Below, piece after piece: positions 26,601-34,746 of a stretch of 64,000 nt of DNA. Where the stretch lies: positions 434,001 to 498,000 of the forward strand of contig NZ_CP159510.1 in the NCBI RefSeq assembly GCF_040529185.1, read 5' to 3'. This DNA is from Sporolactobacillus sp. Y61 (GTDB lineage Bacteria; Bacillota; Bacilli; Bacillales; Sporolactobacillaceae). Positions within the stretch are counted from its first letter, which is position 1, and each line of letters starts with the position of its first letter. Under the pieces are notes generated by a model. It saw only the letters and a program-made list of their open reading frames with translations, was not told where the DNA came from and ran no database searches. The position numbers were made by a program, and so were the translations under genes.

Positions 26601-27140
26601 CTTAAACCGAAGATGGAATTTACGATAAAGTTCGTCCTGCCATTGTTCTGACAGATTGCCAGGTGTGACAATCAAGCACCTTTTCACATCGCCGCGAATA
26701 ATCAGTTCCTTTAACAACAGACCTGTCATAATTGTTTTTCCGGAACCAGGATCATCAGCCAGTACATATCGCAGTGGCATTCTTGGCAGCATCTCTTTAT
26801 AAACAGCAGAGATCTGATGTGGTAAGGGTTCGATCTCGGATGTATGGACAGCCAAATAGGGGTCAAATAAATGGGCAAGATGAATGCGATACGCTTCCGA
26901 GACCAGGCGCATCAAACCACCGTCCGCGTCAAAACTCCATGGGAGACTGTCTTTAATGATCTTCAGGTCAGGTTCGCTATCACGATAGAGCAATTCGCTG
27001 CCAAGCTGGCCTTTATCTGTTTTATAGGTGACTTCCAGAACGGCATTACCATACCATGATGCCGCTACAATAGTTACCGGATCATCACCAACGATGCCTT
27101 TCACGACGGTATCTGCAGTTAAATCTTCTAAACGAGCCAA
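23634..27140 (-). CDS. SNF2/DEAH helicase with C-terminal DUF3883-like domain
   Basis: An approximately 1168-residue superfamily-2 helicase/translocase. Walker A is DPGSGKT (130-136), then DEAH (230-233), LLLTATPHNG, and the C-terminal lobe with ATDAAGEGINLQ and RFGRIHRIGQT. A coiled, charged region (~400-470) interrupts the lobes. The last ~90 residues (RFIEVKGRTRDATTVTLSKN) resemble DUF3883, a PD-(D/E)XK-like module. The ORF opens at ATG 27173, but GGGGG is 7 bases before TTG 27140, and the family begins with RLEDL, so TTG is preferred. First gene of the operon; likely the invader-DNA translocase. Confidence 0.87.
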   Translation of the reverse strand: MARLEDLTADTVVKGIVGDDPVTIVAASWYGNAVLEVTYKTDKGQLGSELLYRDSEPDLKIIKDSLPWSFDADGGLMRLVSEAYRIHLAHLFDPYLAVHTSEIEPLPHQISAVYKEMLPRMPLRYVLADDPGSGKTIMTGLLLKELIIRGDVKRCLIVTPGNLSEQWQDELYRKFHLRFKILNNDNIDSAVTGNVFEEMPFCIARLDKLARNDGLQKKLKAIDWDIIVCDEAHKMSATVFGGEVKYTKRFRLGQLLSTITRHFLLLTATPHNGKEEDFQLFMSLIDPDRFEGKLRSSQQSIDVSDVMRRLVKEELLKFDGTPLFPERIAYTVNYDLSPKEAQLYEAVTEYVQEEFNRADKLNTERRNTVGFALTILQRRLASSPEAIYQSLRRRRERLEQRVTEEKMQRHVSQDSLALKNDDDFYDLDEMPGEEFESVEDRIADQASASSTIKEMEAEIETLKHLEQAATEVRATGDDRKWEELSKLLQEDKNMFSPDGQREKLIIFTEHKDTLYYLTNKICSLLGNDHAVVTIHGGMQRRDRHHVEELFKQDKEVRILIATDAAGEGINLQRAHLMINYDLPWNPNRLEQRFGRIHRIGQTEVCHFWNLVSNKTREGQVYQKLLAKLNNERKALGGKVFDILGKVKFENKSLRQLLIEAVRYGNRPEVKARLDQVVDHSLDQKALKNLLKERALTEDTMDIHQVSEIREDMERAEAHKLQPHFIEAFFKEAFTKLGGSIKPREQGRYEITSVPYTIRHFNESTLDEPILRKYERVCFDKTSCHLHGKATAVLLCPGQPLLDATIGLILERYGDVLKRGTIYVDENDENIDPRLLFYIEDAIQDGKILDNGTRRVISKHVHFVELKENGTSMNAGYAPYLDYRPANEEERKRIKGYIKNQSWLMHNVEERAKRYAIEQIIPDHFQTVKSHKVKLIEKTMKAVKERLTAEIQYWDYQAADLKEKEATGKTNAKLNSKLATRRAEELEGRMRKRLAELEQAKHLSPIPPKVVGGSLVVPLGLLTKLFGKPSTAGLFGKDRRIIELAGMRAVMMIERELGFVPEDVSIKKCGYDIESIIPEAQRHGGSCLRFIEVKGRTRDATTVTLSKNEILTALNKPDEFILALVKVDGVKTHTIYLKKPFIKAPDFGATSVNYDIMKLVHHSIVLLEK

Positions 27141-27454
27141 AACGAATCCCCCTGATGATTCATAAAAATTCATTTCCAGGCAATATCATGTTTTTTACTT
27201 TTTAATAGACTTGATGACAGCACACTGGAACACTCTTTAATATATACCTTTCATTTGATTATATCAGATTATTTATCAGTTATTGGTTAGACTTGAAGGA
27301 TGAAAAGCGCCCATAAAGAACTTAATGAATACCTCTTTATCTTATCTTGGGAAAAACCCTCCTTCAAAGATTGTTCTTGGGTGATAAAAATGTATGCACC
27401 CATTATTTTCGCTGACTTCAATATCATGGTGTGAGTATTTTCTGTGAATAAAAT

Positions 27455-27868
27455 TTAAACAGTTACCAGGTTACGTAAATCTGTCTTTTTAGATTTGTAA
27501 GCTTTCTGAAGCTGAAGTTGCTTCATTTCGTTTTCTTGAAGAATCTTATTTTTCTCTAAATCATTTCCCCCCTGCCAGTAACAGGCACATTCCCCATTAA
27601 TCAGGTATTACTCTGACGAGTTTCATATATTTTCTTCTCTTCAAGCAACTTGTCAAGATCCTCAACACACTGATCCTTACTCAGTTTGCGCTTAAGAGAA
27701 TAAAGCTTTTCTGTGGTTTTGATCATCGCTTTTTCGTAATATCAGGTTCATGACCAATAATTTCTTTTCTGTGTTTCTCCTCATCTAATTTTGCTCGAAT
27801 ACACAGAGCGCAAGCCCAGCTTGTCGGCGTGACATTTTTCCAATGTTTTTCTTAATTTGTTTTCCCTT
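27455..27868 (-). pseudogene. Degenerate coding stretch between the two defence units
   Basis: Minus-strand frames hold three short charged pieces that read on from one another only after frameshifts. They are HWKNVTPTSWACALCIRAKL...ITKK, then MIKTTEKLYSLKRKLSKDQC, then ENEMKQLQLQKAYKSKKTDL up to a stop at 27455. They are lysine/glutamate-rich and probably coiled. No family is recognised. The rest of 27141-27454 shows no gene. Confidence 0.4.
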
Positions 27869-27869
27869 T

Positions 27870-28145
27870 TTAACTCGCCACATCCTTTTTGACAAATGCA
27901 ACTGCGACGTCCGGGAATGCATAGAGACACTTCACCTGTTCTTGATCAAAGTCGATGACCACACAATCTTTTGCTTCCTTTAATTCGTTTATTTGTTGAT
28001 CATTCATTTTCAAAGCAAAATCATGTGACCAATCCTTAAAAAAGACGATATGATCGCTTTCTTCAATGAGTGCGACGGGAACGCCACTCGGATTTTCGCC
28101 AATATAGCAATCTTTACCGCTTACCATAATCTCAACACAATACAT
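27870..28145 (-). CDS. Hypothetical 91-residue protein paired with the methylase fusion
   Basis: A small acidic soluble protein starting MYCVEIMVSGKDCYIGENPS. It has a mixed alpha/beta pattern, no signal peptide and no membrane helix. SD AAGGAGTGATTGA is excellent. It lies 36 bases after the methylase/specificity gene on the same strand, so very likely co-transcribed. I do not recognise it. By position it could be an accessory or control factor, but nothing in the sequence proves that. Confidence 0.7.
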   Translation of the reverse strand: MYCVEIMVSGKDCYIGENPSGVPVALIEESDHIVFFKDWSHDFALKMNDQQINELKEAKDCVVIDFDQEQVKCLYAFPDVAVAFVKKDVAS

Positions 28146-28181
28146 TCAATCACTCCTTCGTTATGGTGATAGATCGCTTTG

Positions 28182-29906
28182 TCACGCTTTGTCCCAAATA
28201 CCCTGATTCATCGCGTCATCCAGCTGATTCCGCTCTGATACATATTTTTTCTGAAGCTCAGTTAGCTTTTTATAGTAGGATGAACGGAGCCGCCTGCAGG
28301 ATTCACCAATCTGATCCGCTTTGGTAATCAGCTCTTCCGGTACCGGCAGCCGGCTCAGACTTTTCGCAGTCAGTACGGGCAGGATTGTGCCGGACTGGCT
28401 GCGCGACAGGTAATACTCCCCGAGCGGACTTTCCAGATAGGCTTTAAAAAAATAGGGATTGATCTGCTTCGGCCGCAGCGCCATCAGATTGATTGAGAGA
28501 TAGACAGTTTCGCTGCTGTCAAAGACGGCGATCTTCTGCCGGGTGCCCTTGGCGACAAGGACGATATCGCCGTGCCGCAAACGGTGGCGGCTGAGGTCCC
28601 TGTTGACAGCGAACCGGGCGATCGACTGAAAATCAATGCGCCCGTCATCGCTGATGTCATTAAGCCGAAGTACGGCTGCCCCCTCTCCTGTCTCCGGGTT
28701 GTTAGCCGACAGGTTATACCCTTTCACCAGCGTGCACAGATCCTGCAGGGGAACCGTCTTCAGCGCGCGGAGTGTGTCCTGGTTCCACCGTATTTCACCC
28801 AGGTGTTTCGACAGAAAGGTAGTGCGCATCAGATACTTGTCCACGTCCCAGGAGTCGTCATGGGCAACAATCTCCTGATCCGGTACGAGCCGGCTGAAGC
28901 CATCTTCGTTTTTCGGCGTCTTCAGGACGGACAGGATCTTCTGAATGCCATCTTCAGAGATTTTCTTATCACGCAGGCGTCCTTCGCTGAAGGAACCGGC
29001 ATCGATCATCAGCACGTGATCATTTTCCTTATGGTGGTCAAACAGCAGTAAATTGGTCGCTGTCGCCGACGCTGGATAAAGTCCGGCCGGAAGACGGATG
29101 ACGGCGGACAGCTGAGCAAGCAGATAGCGCCGGACTTTCTGTTCAGAGGCGACGGAACGGATCAGCGGCCCGCTGCCGGAGACGATAATTGTCTTTCCTT
29201 TACTTCGTTCCACCGCATTGAGCAGGAAATAGAAGTCCAGCTTGCCCATTTTCCGATCAAGCGGAGAAAAGCGCCCATGCGACGCCGTTTGCGGATCAGC
29301 CGCCGTCTTCATGCCGATTGGCGGATCGATGACGACCGCGTCGAACTTTTTCAGGGCCGTCCCTTCAAAAAATGCCGGGTCGAGGATCGCGTCGCCGCGT
29401 GCCACCTGATGTGTGTTCCCACTGAGCGTGAGGAACATGTCGGTCAGTGCGACGGCTTCCGGACTGACATCCTGACCGTAATATGCGGTATCCGGATGAT
29501 CCACTGCGAGGTCGAGGAACGAGCCGCCAAATCCGCAGGCTCCGTCGTAAATGGTTTTCACCTGCTCTTCATGAAGCATCCCGGCAATCAGCCGATTGAT
29601 TTCCAGCGGCGTCACGGACAGGCTCCGGAGCCGGATCGCCTGTTTATAGAATCCGTCTTTCAGCTGGCTGGCGGTAATTTTTCTGAAATCGATGTCCTGA
29701 AATGAAGATTCCAGCTGACCGGCGAGATCCGGTACGAGTTTTTTCAACGTTTTTCGGATGGCATGGGCTTGTTCCTCCCCGCCGTCCTGTCGCGCATCGA
29801 TCGCCCGGCTTCCGAGATACAGCGTCACCAGAAACAGTCGTTTTTCGCTGGACATCCGGTCATCCAGTGTTTCTGCACCACGCGCCAGTTGCTCACTGAG
29901 GTTCAT
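28182..29906 (-). CDS. Adenine DNA methylase fused to a type I specificity (HsdS-like) domain
   Basis: A 574-residue protein. Residues ~80-330 are an HsdM-like N6-adenine methylase with SAM motif DGACGFGGSFLDLA (121-134). The catalytic motif is DPPIG (194-198), where DPPY/NPPF would be expected, so the aromatic base-flipping residue is replaced. Residues ~390-560 match one HsdS target-recognition unit (LRLNDISDDGRI, then SLSRLPVP). There is no restriction subunit or nuclease domain in the window. ATG 29906 has SD GAGAAGG; the ORF extends 29 codons further without signals. GC content is higher than the helicase operon, so it probably arrived separately. Confidence 0.85.
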   Translation of the reverse strand: MNLSEQLARGAETLDDRMSSEKRLFLVTLYLGSRAIDARQDGGEEQAHAIRKTLKKLVPDLAGQLESSFQDIDFRKITASQLKDGFYKQAIRLRSLSVTPLEINRLIAGMLHEEQVKTIYDGACGFGGSFLDLAVDHPDTAYYGQDVSPEAVALTDMFLTLSGNTHQVARGDAILDPAFFEGTALKKFDAVVIDPPIGMKTAADPQTASHGRFSPLDRKMGKLDFYFLLNAVERSKGKTIIVSGSGPLIRSVASEQKVRRYLLAQLSAVIRLPAGLYPASATATNLLLFDHHKENDHVLMIDAGSFSEGRLRDKKISEDGIQKILSVLKTPKNEDGFSRLVPDQEIVAHDDSWDVDKYLMRTTFLSKHLGEIRWNQDTLRALKTVPLQDLCTLVKGYNLSANNPETGEGAAVLRLNDISDDGRIDFQSIARFAVNRDLSRHRLRHGDIVLVAKGTRQKIAVFDSSETVYLSINLMALRPKQINPYFFKAYLESPLGEYYLSRSQSGTILPVLTAKSLSRLPVPEELITKADQIGESCRRLRSSYYKKLTELQKKYVSERNQLDDAMNQGIWDKA

Positions 29907-29920
29907 TTGATCGCCTTCTC

Positions 29921-29990
29921 GATAGTTTTTATTAACTATTAATGTTATACCTCTTTTTCGTGGATTTATCAATAGTTTTGTAAAACTATT
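29921..29990. promoter_or_regulatory. Paired palindromes in the methylase-fusion promoter
   Basis: AATAGTTTTGTAAAACTATT (29971-29990) is a 9-bp-arm dyad. A related dyad GATAGTT...AACTATT lies at 29921-29940, next to the start codon. They flank an AT-rich promoter region ~50 bases apart, as for a repressor bridging its promoter. The regulator is unknown and not adjacent. Confidence 0.5.
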
Positions 29991-30249
29991 CATCTACACG
30001 CGCAGCAAAGACAACAAAAAGTGCGAGCAGCATCCGACCACGTAAGTAGAGATGCATTCTGCACCGGCAGCCGTGAGCAACTATCCACTTGTGCCTGAAA
30101 GGGTACCAGCCACTTAGCGTTCTCCGGAAATTTCCTGCTTATTTTAAAGCCATGAAGGTTTTACCTCCATGACCTGAATCGACGTTTTGATGATATCCAT
30201 GGGTTCCATCAGAATGGGTCACGCCAGCAACTAATATCTGAAAATGTCA
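29991..30249. other. Intergenic stretch, no gene seen
   Basis: No ORF or recognisable element apart from a hairpin at 30151-30171. On the minus strand it is CATGGAGG/CCTTCATG with one G-U pair, which could be a distal terminator for leftward transcription. Confidence 0.5.
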
Positions 30250-30483
30250 TCGTCTTGCTTAATAAGCGGAGATTTTTCTCTTATATGCAGAATGGAGTTC
30301 GTTTCGGGGTATCATAAGCGGAATTTTTCCGATTATGGAAAGCAAAATCCACTATTCTCTTATTTTTCGAGTCAACAGGCGGAATTCCTCCGTCTATTGC
30401 AGATGTGCTGTTATCCTCTTTACTAAGTTAAGCGGAATTTTTCCGTCAATTTTTCAGACCGGGGCTTAACCTGACCATCCCCC
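30250..30483 (+). repeat. Interspersed palindromic repeat, copy B
   Basis: About 230 bases with four small palindromic modules: TTGCTTAATAAGCGGAGATT, ATAAGCGGAATTTTTCCGAT, CAGGCGGAATTCCTCCGTCT and AAGTTAAGCGGAATTTTTCC. A tail TCAGACCGGGGCTTAACCTG follows. It aligns in order to copy C (49824-50020) in reverse orientation and to copy A (6474-6625) in the same orientation. Confidence 0.75.
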
Positions 30484-30538
30484 AATAAAAAAGATCCGGG
30501 AATCAGCATTTTTTGGCGTACTCAGCTTTTTATGTGGA

Positions 30539-31845
30539 TCAGGCTTTTATGAACTGCTCAAAGTCCGCTCTCACCTGATCGGCATACGCCTTGGCCCAGG
30601 CCACAAGGCTTTCATCAAATTTTTCCGATTTACCTGTATAGCCACGAATCCAGGCGGCGTTCGGGCTCTGTGCATGTGCCCGTGCCAGCAGGAACCCGCA
30701 GCCCGCTGCATATTGATCAAATGAGGCAGGAGAAAGCTCGTCCAGTTTAATAGATTCTCTCATATCTCTGTACTGACGAACATAATAATCCCGGCCGTTC
30801 GCGTGAAAATATCCGAGAAATGGATCGGACACTGCCTGAAGGATCTGCTGACAGGCGACGACCCGGTAGCCCTGCGAACCGGTACACACATCCGGATCCC
30901 CGGAAGCGGAGGACAATTTTCCGAAATGGCGGAGTGCTTTGCCTCTTTGATCTGCAGAACGAGATGACTGCCATCCGCAGCAGTAAGCAGCAGGAGAAAT
31001 GACCGTGTCCCTACACTCCCTACGCCGACCACACGCCGGGTTACATCAGTCAGGGTATACTGCGCGAGAAAGAGTGCAACATCCGGAGCCGAATGAGCAC
31101 AGTATTGTGCAAAAGACGCACGAATCCGGGTCATTAATTTGGGGGCAATGTGCGTCATGATCGGCGGATTTTCAACGAATCTGGTCCGCCCGTTATCTGT
31201 TTCTGTAAATTTTTTAACGACCTGTTCTGATGTCCGGTTTCTTGCCTCCTGTGCCGCTTCGATAAAAATCTTCCGCGAAGCATCATGTAAGATCTCTTCA
31301 ATTTGCCGGTCATCCATGCTCATATAGAACCGGTCCAGTGCGTCCATCTTCATCATCCGGCGAAGGCCTGTACGATAACTGTCCGCACTCCGTTTCGCCG
31401 CATCCGCAATCTGCCTGTCATGGAAACCAAGGGACTCCCCGCAGAGTATCACGCTCGTCACAAGCCGCTTCACATCCCACTCCCACGGGCCCGGTGCCGA
31501 TTCATCGAAATCATTCAGATCGAAAATCAGTCTCCTCTCCGGCGAGGCATAGAACCCAAAGTTGGCGATATGTGCATCTCCGCATAAGACCACGTGCTTT
31601 CCGGTCAGCGGCTGTGCCGCCAGATCATACGTCATCAGTGCTGCGGTTCCGCGGTAAAAAGCAAATGGAGAGGCAGACATACGTTCTTTTCGCAGCTCCA
31701 GTAATTCCGGAAGTCGCTCCCGATTCCCGGATTCAATAAAGGTGACAGGATCACGATCGCGGGGAATAAACTTTGCCTGATCAGAAAAAGGGGTAACCTG
31801 CCTGGCCGCTTTTCCAGCCTGTTTCAATCGTTGTGCATCCTCCAT
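30539..31845 (-). pseudogene. DUF2252 family protein, frameshifted
   Basis: DUF2252 proteins (~430-450 residues, kinase-like fold, function unknown) match across two frames. Codons from ATG 31845 (SD GAGGAGG) run through FYRGTAALMTYDL, LCGDAHIANFG and FDLNDFDES to LQIKEAKHSAISE. The remainder (GSQGYRVVACQQILQAVSDP, then GRDYYVRQYRDMRES and GFLLARAHAQSP) is in the next frame. The switch lies at 30912-30930, at a run of four A on the coding strand; one extra A would restore EKLSSASG and the full length of ~435 residues. It is either a genuine recent frameshift or a sequencing error. Confidence 0.82.
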
Positions 31846-31898
31846 CTGACTGTATCCTCCTCACAAATAGAATTTCCCGGGTCACAACAGCATTTATG

Positions 31899-31934
31899 TA
31901 AAAGCTTCCCTCCATAGAAGAGGGAAGCTTTTTA
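31899..31934 (-). terminator. Intrinsic terminator after the tyrosine phosphatase
   Basis: AAAAGCTTCCCTC (31900-31912) pairs perfectly with GAGGGAAGCTTTT over a 7-base loop, with T runs on both strands. It can serve leftward transcription of the phosphatase gene. Confidence 0.85.
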
Positions 31935-31941
31935 TTCACGG

Positions 31942-32718
31942 TTATTCCAGACAGAAATCTTTAATTCTGCTGCGCATACGATCAGTAATGCCAAATTCCT
32001 TTTCAAGATAGTTATTAAATGTCCCATACGTATCGGTGATCGCATCCATCGACGCTTCCAGAAATTCTTCATGCAGAATAAAACCGTCTTCAAATTGCCT
32101 GAGCTTTACACCGGAAATGTAGTGCGATGCCTCCTCAAACATCTGCTGATGATAAGCTGTAAGTGTCTGATTAGAGTACAGATAATCCTCCATAATGGAT
32201 GATACCGGTACATCCAGCGTCATCAGAATCAGCATTGCACCGACCCCGGTCCGGTCCCGTCCACCCATACAGTGATGGACAAGCGGGAGATGTTTCTCCG
32301 GACGTGCCAGCATGCTCATCAATCTCCGATAGGACGGATTTCTGACAGGCATTGATGCATACACCTGCCTGAATTTCTCACGGGTAAAGGATTTGTAAAA
32401 CTCCTCCGGATCCCATTCACTGTGTGCCGTTGAACGGTCTTCCCCGTTCACCGCGACCCGTACATGCCTTTCCCTGTCGATCTGCGGATCGGGACGCATA
32501 TACGCTTCTTCTTTGTCCCGATAATCAAAAATGTATTTCAAATGAAATTGCTTCAGATACCCTTTATCTTTCACAGTCAGCCCGCTTAGCTCTGCCGCAC
32601 GGAACACGATGCCCTTTCTGATCCGTCTGCCATCGCGCGTTTTCATGCCACCCATATCACGGAAATTGTAAACGCCCTGCAGCGGTAGCAGGCGCTCCGT
32701 CATCACTTTTTCTTCCAT
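31942..32718 (-). CDS. Tyrosine/serine protein phosphatase (Y_phosphatase3 type)
   Basis: A 258-residue cysteine phosphatase of the bacterial LipA/IphP-like group. It opens with GVYNFRDMGGMKT, the family's N-terminal motif. The P-loop is HHCMGGRDRTG near residue 152, so C-X5-R is intact, though the usual AGK is GGR. RAAELSGLT is the substrate-side loop. ATG 32718 is chosen because AAGGGTG lies 6 bases upstream; the ORF opens at 32742. Acts on phosphoproteins or phospholipids; target unknown. A paralogue lies divergently at 33165. Confidence 0.87.
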   Translation of the reverse strand: MEEKVMTERLLPLQGVYNFRDMGGMKTRDGRRIRKGIVFRAAELSGLTVKDKGYLKQFHLKYIFDYRDKEEAYMRPDPQIDRERHVRVAVNGEDRSTAHSEWDPEEFYKSFTREKFRQVYASMPVRNPSYRRLMSMLARPEKHLPLVHHCMGGRDRTGVGAMLILMTLDVPVSSIMEDYLYSNQTLTAYHQQMFEEASHYISGVKLRQFEDGFILHEEFLEASMDAITDTYGTFNNYLEKEFGITDRMRSRIKDFCLE

Positions 32719-33164
32719 CCGCATCACCCTTTTCCCATTCATTCCTGAACCGGCGCGACCCGGTCGAATCGTTACACTATTTATCTATCTTATCATAATT
32801 TTCGGGCTGCGCATGTATCAACTTTTTCATTCGAAATAGCAGGCCGGCGCCTCACCGGTTTTTAAAAAAAGTGGGGATACTGACATCAGAGATCCTTACA
32901 GTAAGTGAAACAGTTGCCCGGGCTGAAGCCGGCAGACACAAGATCATATACGCTGGTCAGTTATCAGTCAAGGGCGACAATCCATCAGATAAAATAAAAT
33001 TCAGACTTATATTTCCATGTGATTTATACTAGTATTAAAATTGTGCCGGAGCCTCTATGGTTTAAACGCGGACCAAATTGAAGGTACATTCAACAGAACG
33101 ACTGATTTTCCGGATGGATATCAGCCATTCATTTGATTCAGAGCTTGAAAAAAGGAGTTTGTCT
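32719..33164. other. Divergent intergenic region between the two phosphatase genes
   Basis: No ORF. A GATTTATACTAGTAT stretch at about 33021-33035 offers a TATACT -10 for the rightward phosphatase. CCGG...CCGGTTTTTA near 32850 is at best a weak hairpin. Nothing else seen. Confidence 0.45.
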
Positions 33165-33875
33165 ATGCCTTCCAGAAGGATATTACTGTCCGGTACGCTC
33201 AACACCCGGGACCTCGGCGGGTATCCCGCAGAAGAAGGCCGCATCACCCGGTTCGGGCGGATCATCCGCAGCGATGCCCCACTGATGTTCACGGCTGACG
33301 ACATCACGCTTCTGAAACAGGCAGGGGTGACCGCCGCGATCGACTTTCGCTCGAAGAAAGAAATCATGAAGAAACCGAGTGCTTTTGCACAAACGCCTGG
33401 CTTCCATTATTTTCATTGCCCGTTTGTTATCGGCAATCAGGACCCGGGATCCAAAGCGGGCGTCCCTCCGCTGTACGCCAGAATTATTGCCGACTTTCCG
33501 GCCATGCGTCAGATATTCAAAATCATAACCAGGGAAAAAGGGGCGGTTCTGATCCACTGCGCAGCCGGTAAAGACCGAACAGGCGTCGTCTCCGCCCTGC
33601 TGCTTCTGGCAGCCGGCGTTCCGGTCAGTGACATTCTTGCAGATTATCAGATTTCCTACACGTATCTCCGTACGCGAATTATTGAACAGCTGAAACGGGA
33701 TCCGCAACTGCCTGCTTACTTCGGCCGATCAGATATGGAATATATGGAAATGACGCTGGATCAGTTTTTCAAGACCTTCGGCGATATCGGAAAGTATCTG
33801 ACGACGATCGGGTTAACCGGAGAAGAAAAGCAGCTGCTGAAACAAAAGTTATTCCTGCCGTCTGCAATGGGATAA
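33165..33875 (+). CDS. Tyrosine/serine protein phosphatase (Y_phosphatase3 type), second copy
   Basis: A 236-residue paralogue of the preceding phosphatase. LSGTLNTRDLGGYP is at the N-terminus and the canonical P-loop HCAAGKDRTGVV near residue 132, so C-X5-R is intact. LLAAGVPVSDILADY follows as in the family. The ORF opens at 33078, but AAGGAG lies before ATG 33165, which is chosen. Sequence outside the motifs differs strongly from the copy at 31942, so this is an old duplication or two acquisitions. Target unknown. Confidence 0.88.
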   Translation: MPSRRILLSGTLNTRDLGGYPAEEGRITRFGRIIRSDAPLMFTADDITLLKQAGVTAAIDFRSKKEIMKKPSAFAQTPGFHYFHCPFVIGNQDPGSKAGVPPLYARIIADFPAMRQIFKIITREKGAVLIHCAAGKDRTGVVSALLLLAAGVPVSDILADYQISYTYLRTRIIEQLKRDPQLPAYFGRSDMEYMEMTLDQFFKTFGDIGKYLTTIGLTGEEKQLLKQKLFLPSAMG

Positions 33876-33981
33876 TCGTGTCACACAGGTCTGACCGGCC
33901 GCGAGAGAAACGGATCGGGAAATGCCGGCGTACTGTGACCTGCGGCCTGCCGGAAAACAATCCATGAAAGAGGTGCCTGCC

Positions 33982-34731
33982 ATGGGAAATACAGAAAAAT
34001 TCACTGGAAAAGCTGAGGTCTATGCTCAATTCAGACCAGATTATCCTGAAACTTTTGTCCGGGATCTGATTCTGGAAAACCATCTTTCTCCGTCATCAGT
34101 CGTCGCCGACATCGGCTCGGGAACCGGCATTCTGACCGGACAGCTTCTGAACCAGGGGCTGAACGTCATTGCGGTTGAGCCAAACGCAGAGATGCGTCAA
34201 ATTGCTGAATCGGCCTTTGGCTCAAACCCGCTCTTCACATCCGTTCCGGCCACTGCCGAACAGACAACACTGAAAACCGGATCTGTCGATTTAGTTACCG
34301 TTGCACAGGCCTTCCACTGGTTCAATCCGGAACAGTTCAAAGAAGAATGCCGGCGGATACTAAAGCCCGATGGAAAAGTCGTCCTGATCTGGAACAGCCG
34401 CGTACCGCACGCCCCTCTGATCAGGGAAACCGCGTCAGTATGCCGGAAATTCTGTCCCGTGTTTCACGGTTTTTCAGGCGGGACCCGTGAAGACCCCGCA
34501 CCGTTCCAGACCTTTTTCCGCAATGGTCGGTTCGCAGTCAGAAAATATGACCACCCGCTTTCCTACAGTCTGAACGCTTTTCTCGGCCGGCATCTTTCCG
34601 CCTCTTACGCGCCGAAAGGGCAGAAAGGGCAGCCTTACATCGACGCGCTTACGCAGATTTTTCAAAAGCATCAGAAGAGAGGCCGGGTCCGTTTCCCCAA
34701 TGTGACCTGCAGTTACAGCGGCCGGGTCTGA
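33982..34731 (+). CDS. Class I SAM-dependent methyltransferase
   Basis: A 249-residue soluble methyltransferase of the Methyltransf_11 group. FTGKAEVYAQFRPDYP is at the start; motif I is VADIGSGTGILTGQL near residue 43. An acidic residue in VIAVEPNAEMRQ follows, then AQAFHWFNPEQFKEECRRIL. This layout is common in small-molecule or tRNA/quinone-like methylases, but the substrate cannot be assigned. GAGGTGCC precedes ATG 33982; the ORF's earlier ATG at 33922 lacks a site. It follows the phosphatase by ~100 bases on the same strand. Confidence 0.85.
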   Translation: MGNTEKFTGKAEVYAQFRPDYPETFVRDLILENHLSPSSVVADIGSGTGILTGQLLNQGLNVIAVEPNAEMRQIAESAFGSNPLFTSVPATAEQTTLKTGSVDLVTVAQAFHWFNPEQFKEECRRILKPDGKVVLIWNSRVPHAPLIRETASVCRKFCPVFHGFSGGTREDPAPFQTFFRNGRFAVRKYDHPLSYSLNAFLGRHLSASYAPKGQKGQPYIDALTQIFQKHQKRGRVRFPNVTCSYSGRV

Positions 34732-34746
34732 TCCATCCAGAAACCC

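Noticed and set aside
15436..27140. A complete BREX, DISARM or classical type I restriction system
   Set aside because: No PglZ phosphatase, BrxA, BrxB or BrxL, no DrmA/DrmB/DrmC and no HsdR is encoded in the window; only individual components are similar.
29277..29899. Plus-strand ORFs opposite the methylase fusion
   Set aside because: They mirror a gene with clear domains in the other strand and carry no start signals.
30250..30483. CRISPR array
   Set aside because: The repeated palindromes are short, diverged and irregularly spaced with non-unique spacers; they form a dispersed repeat also found at two other loci.
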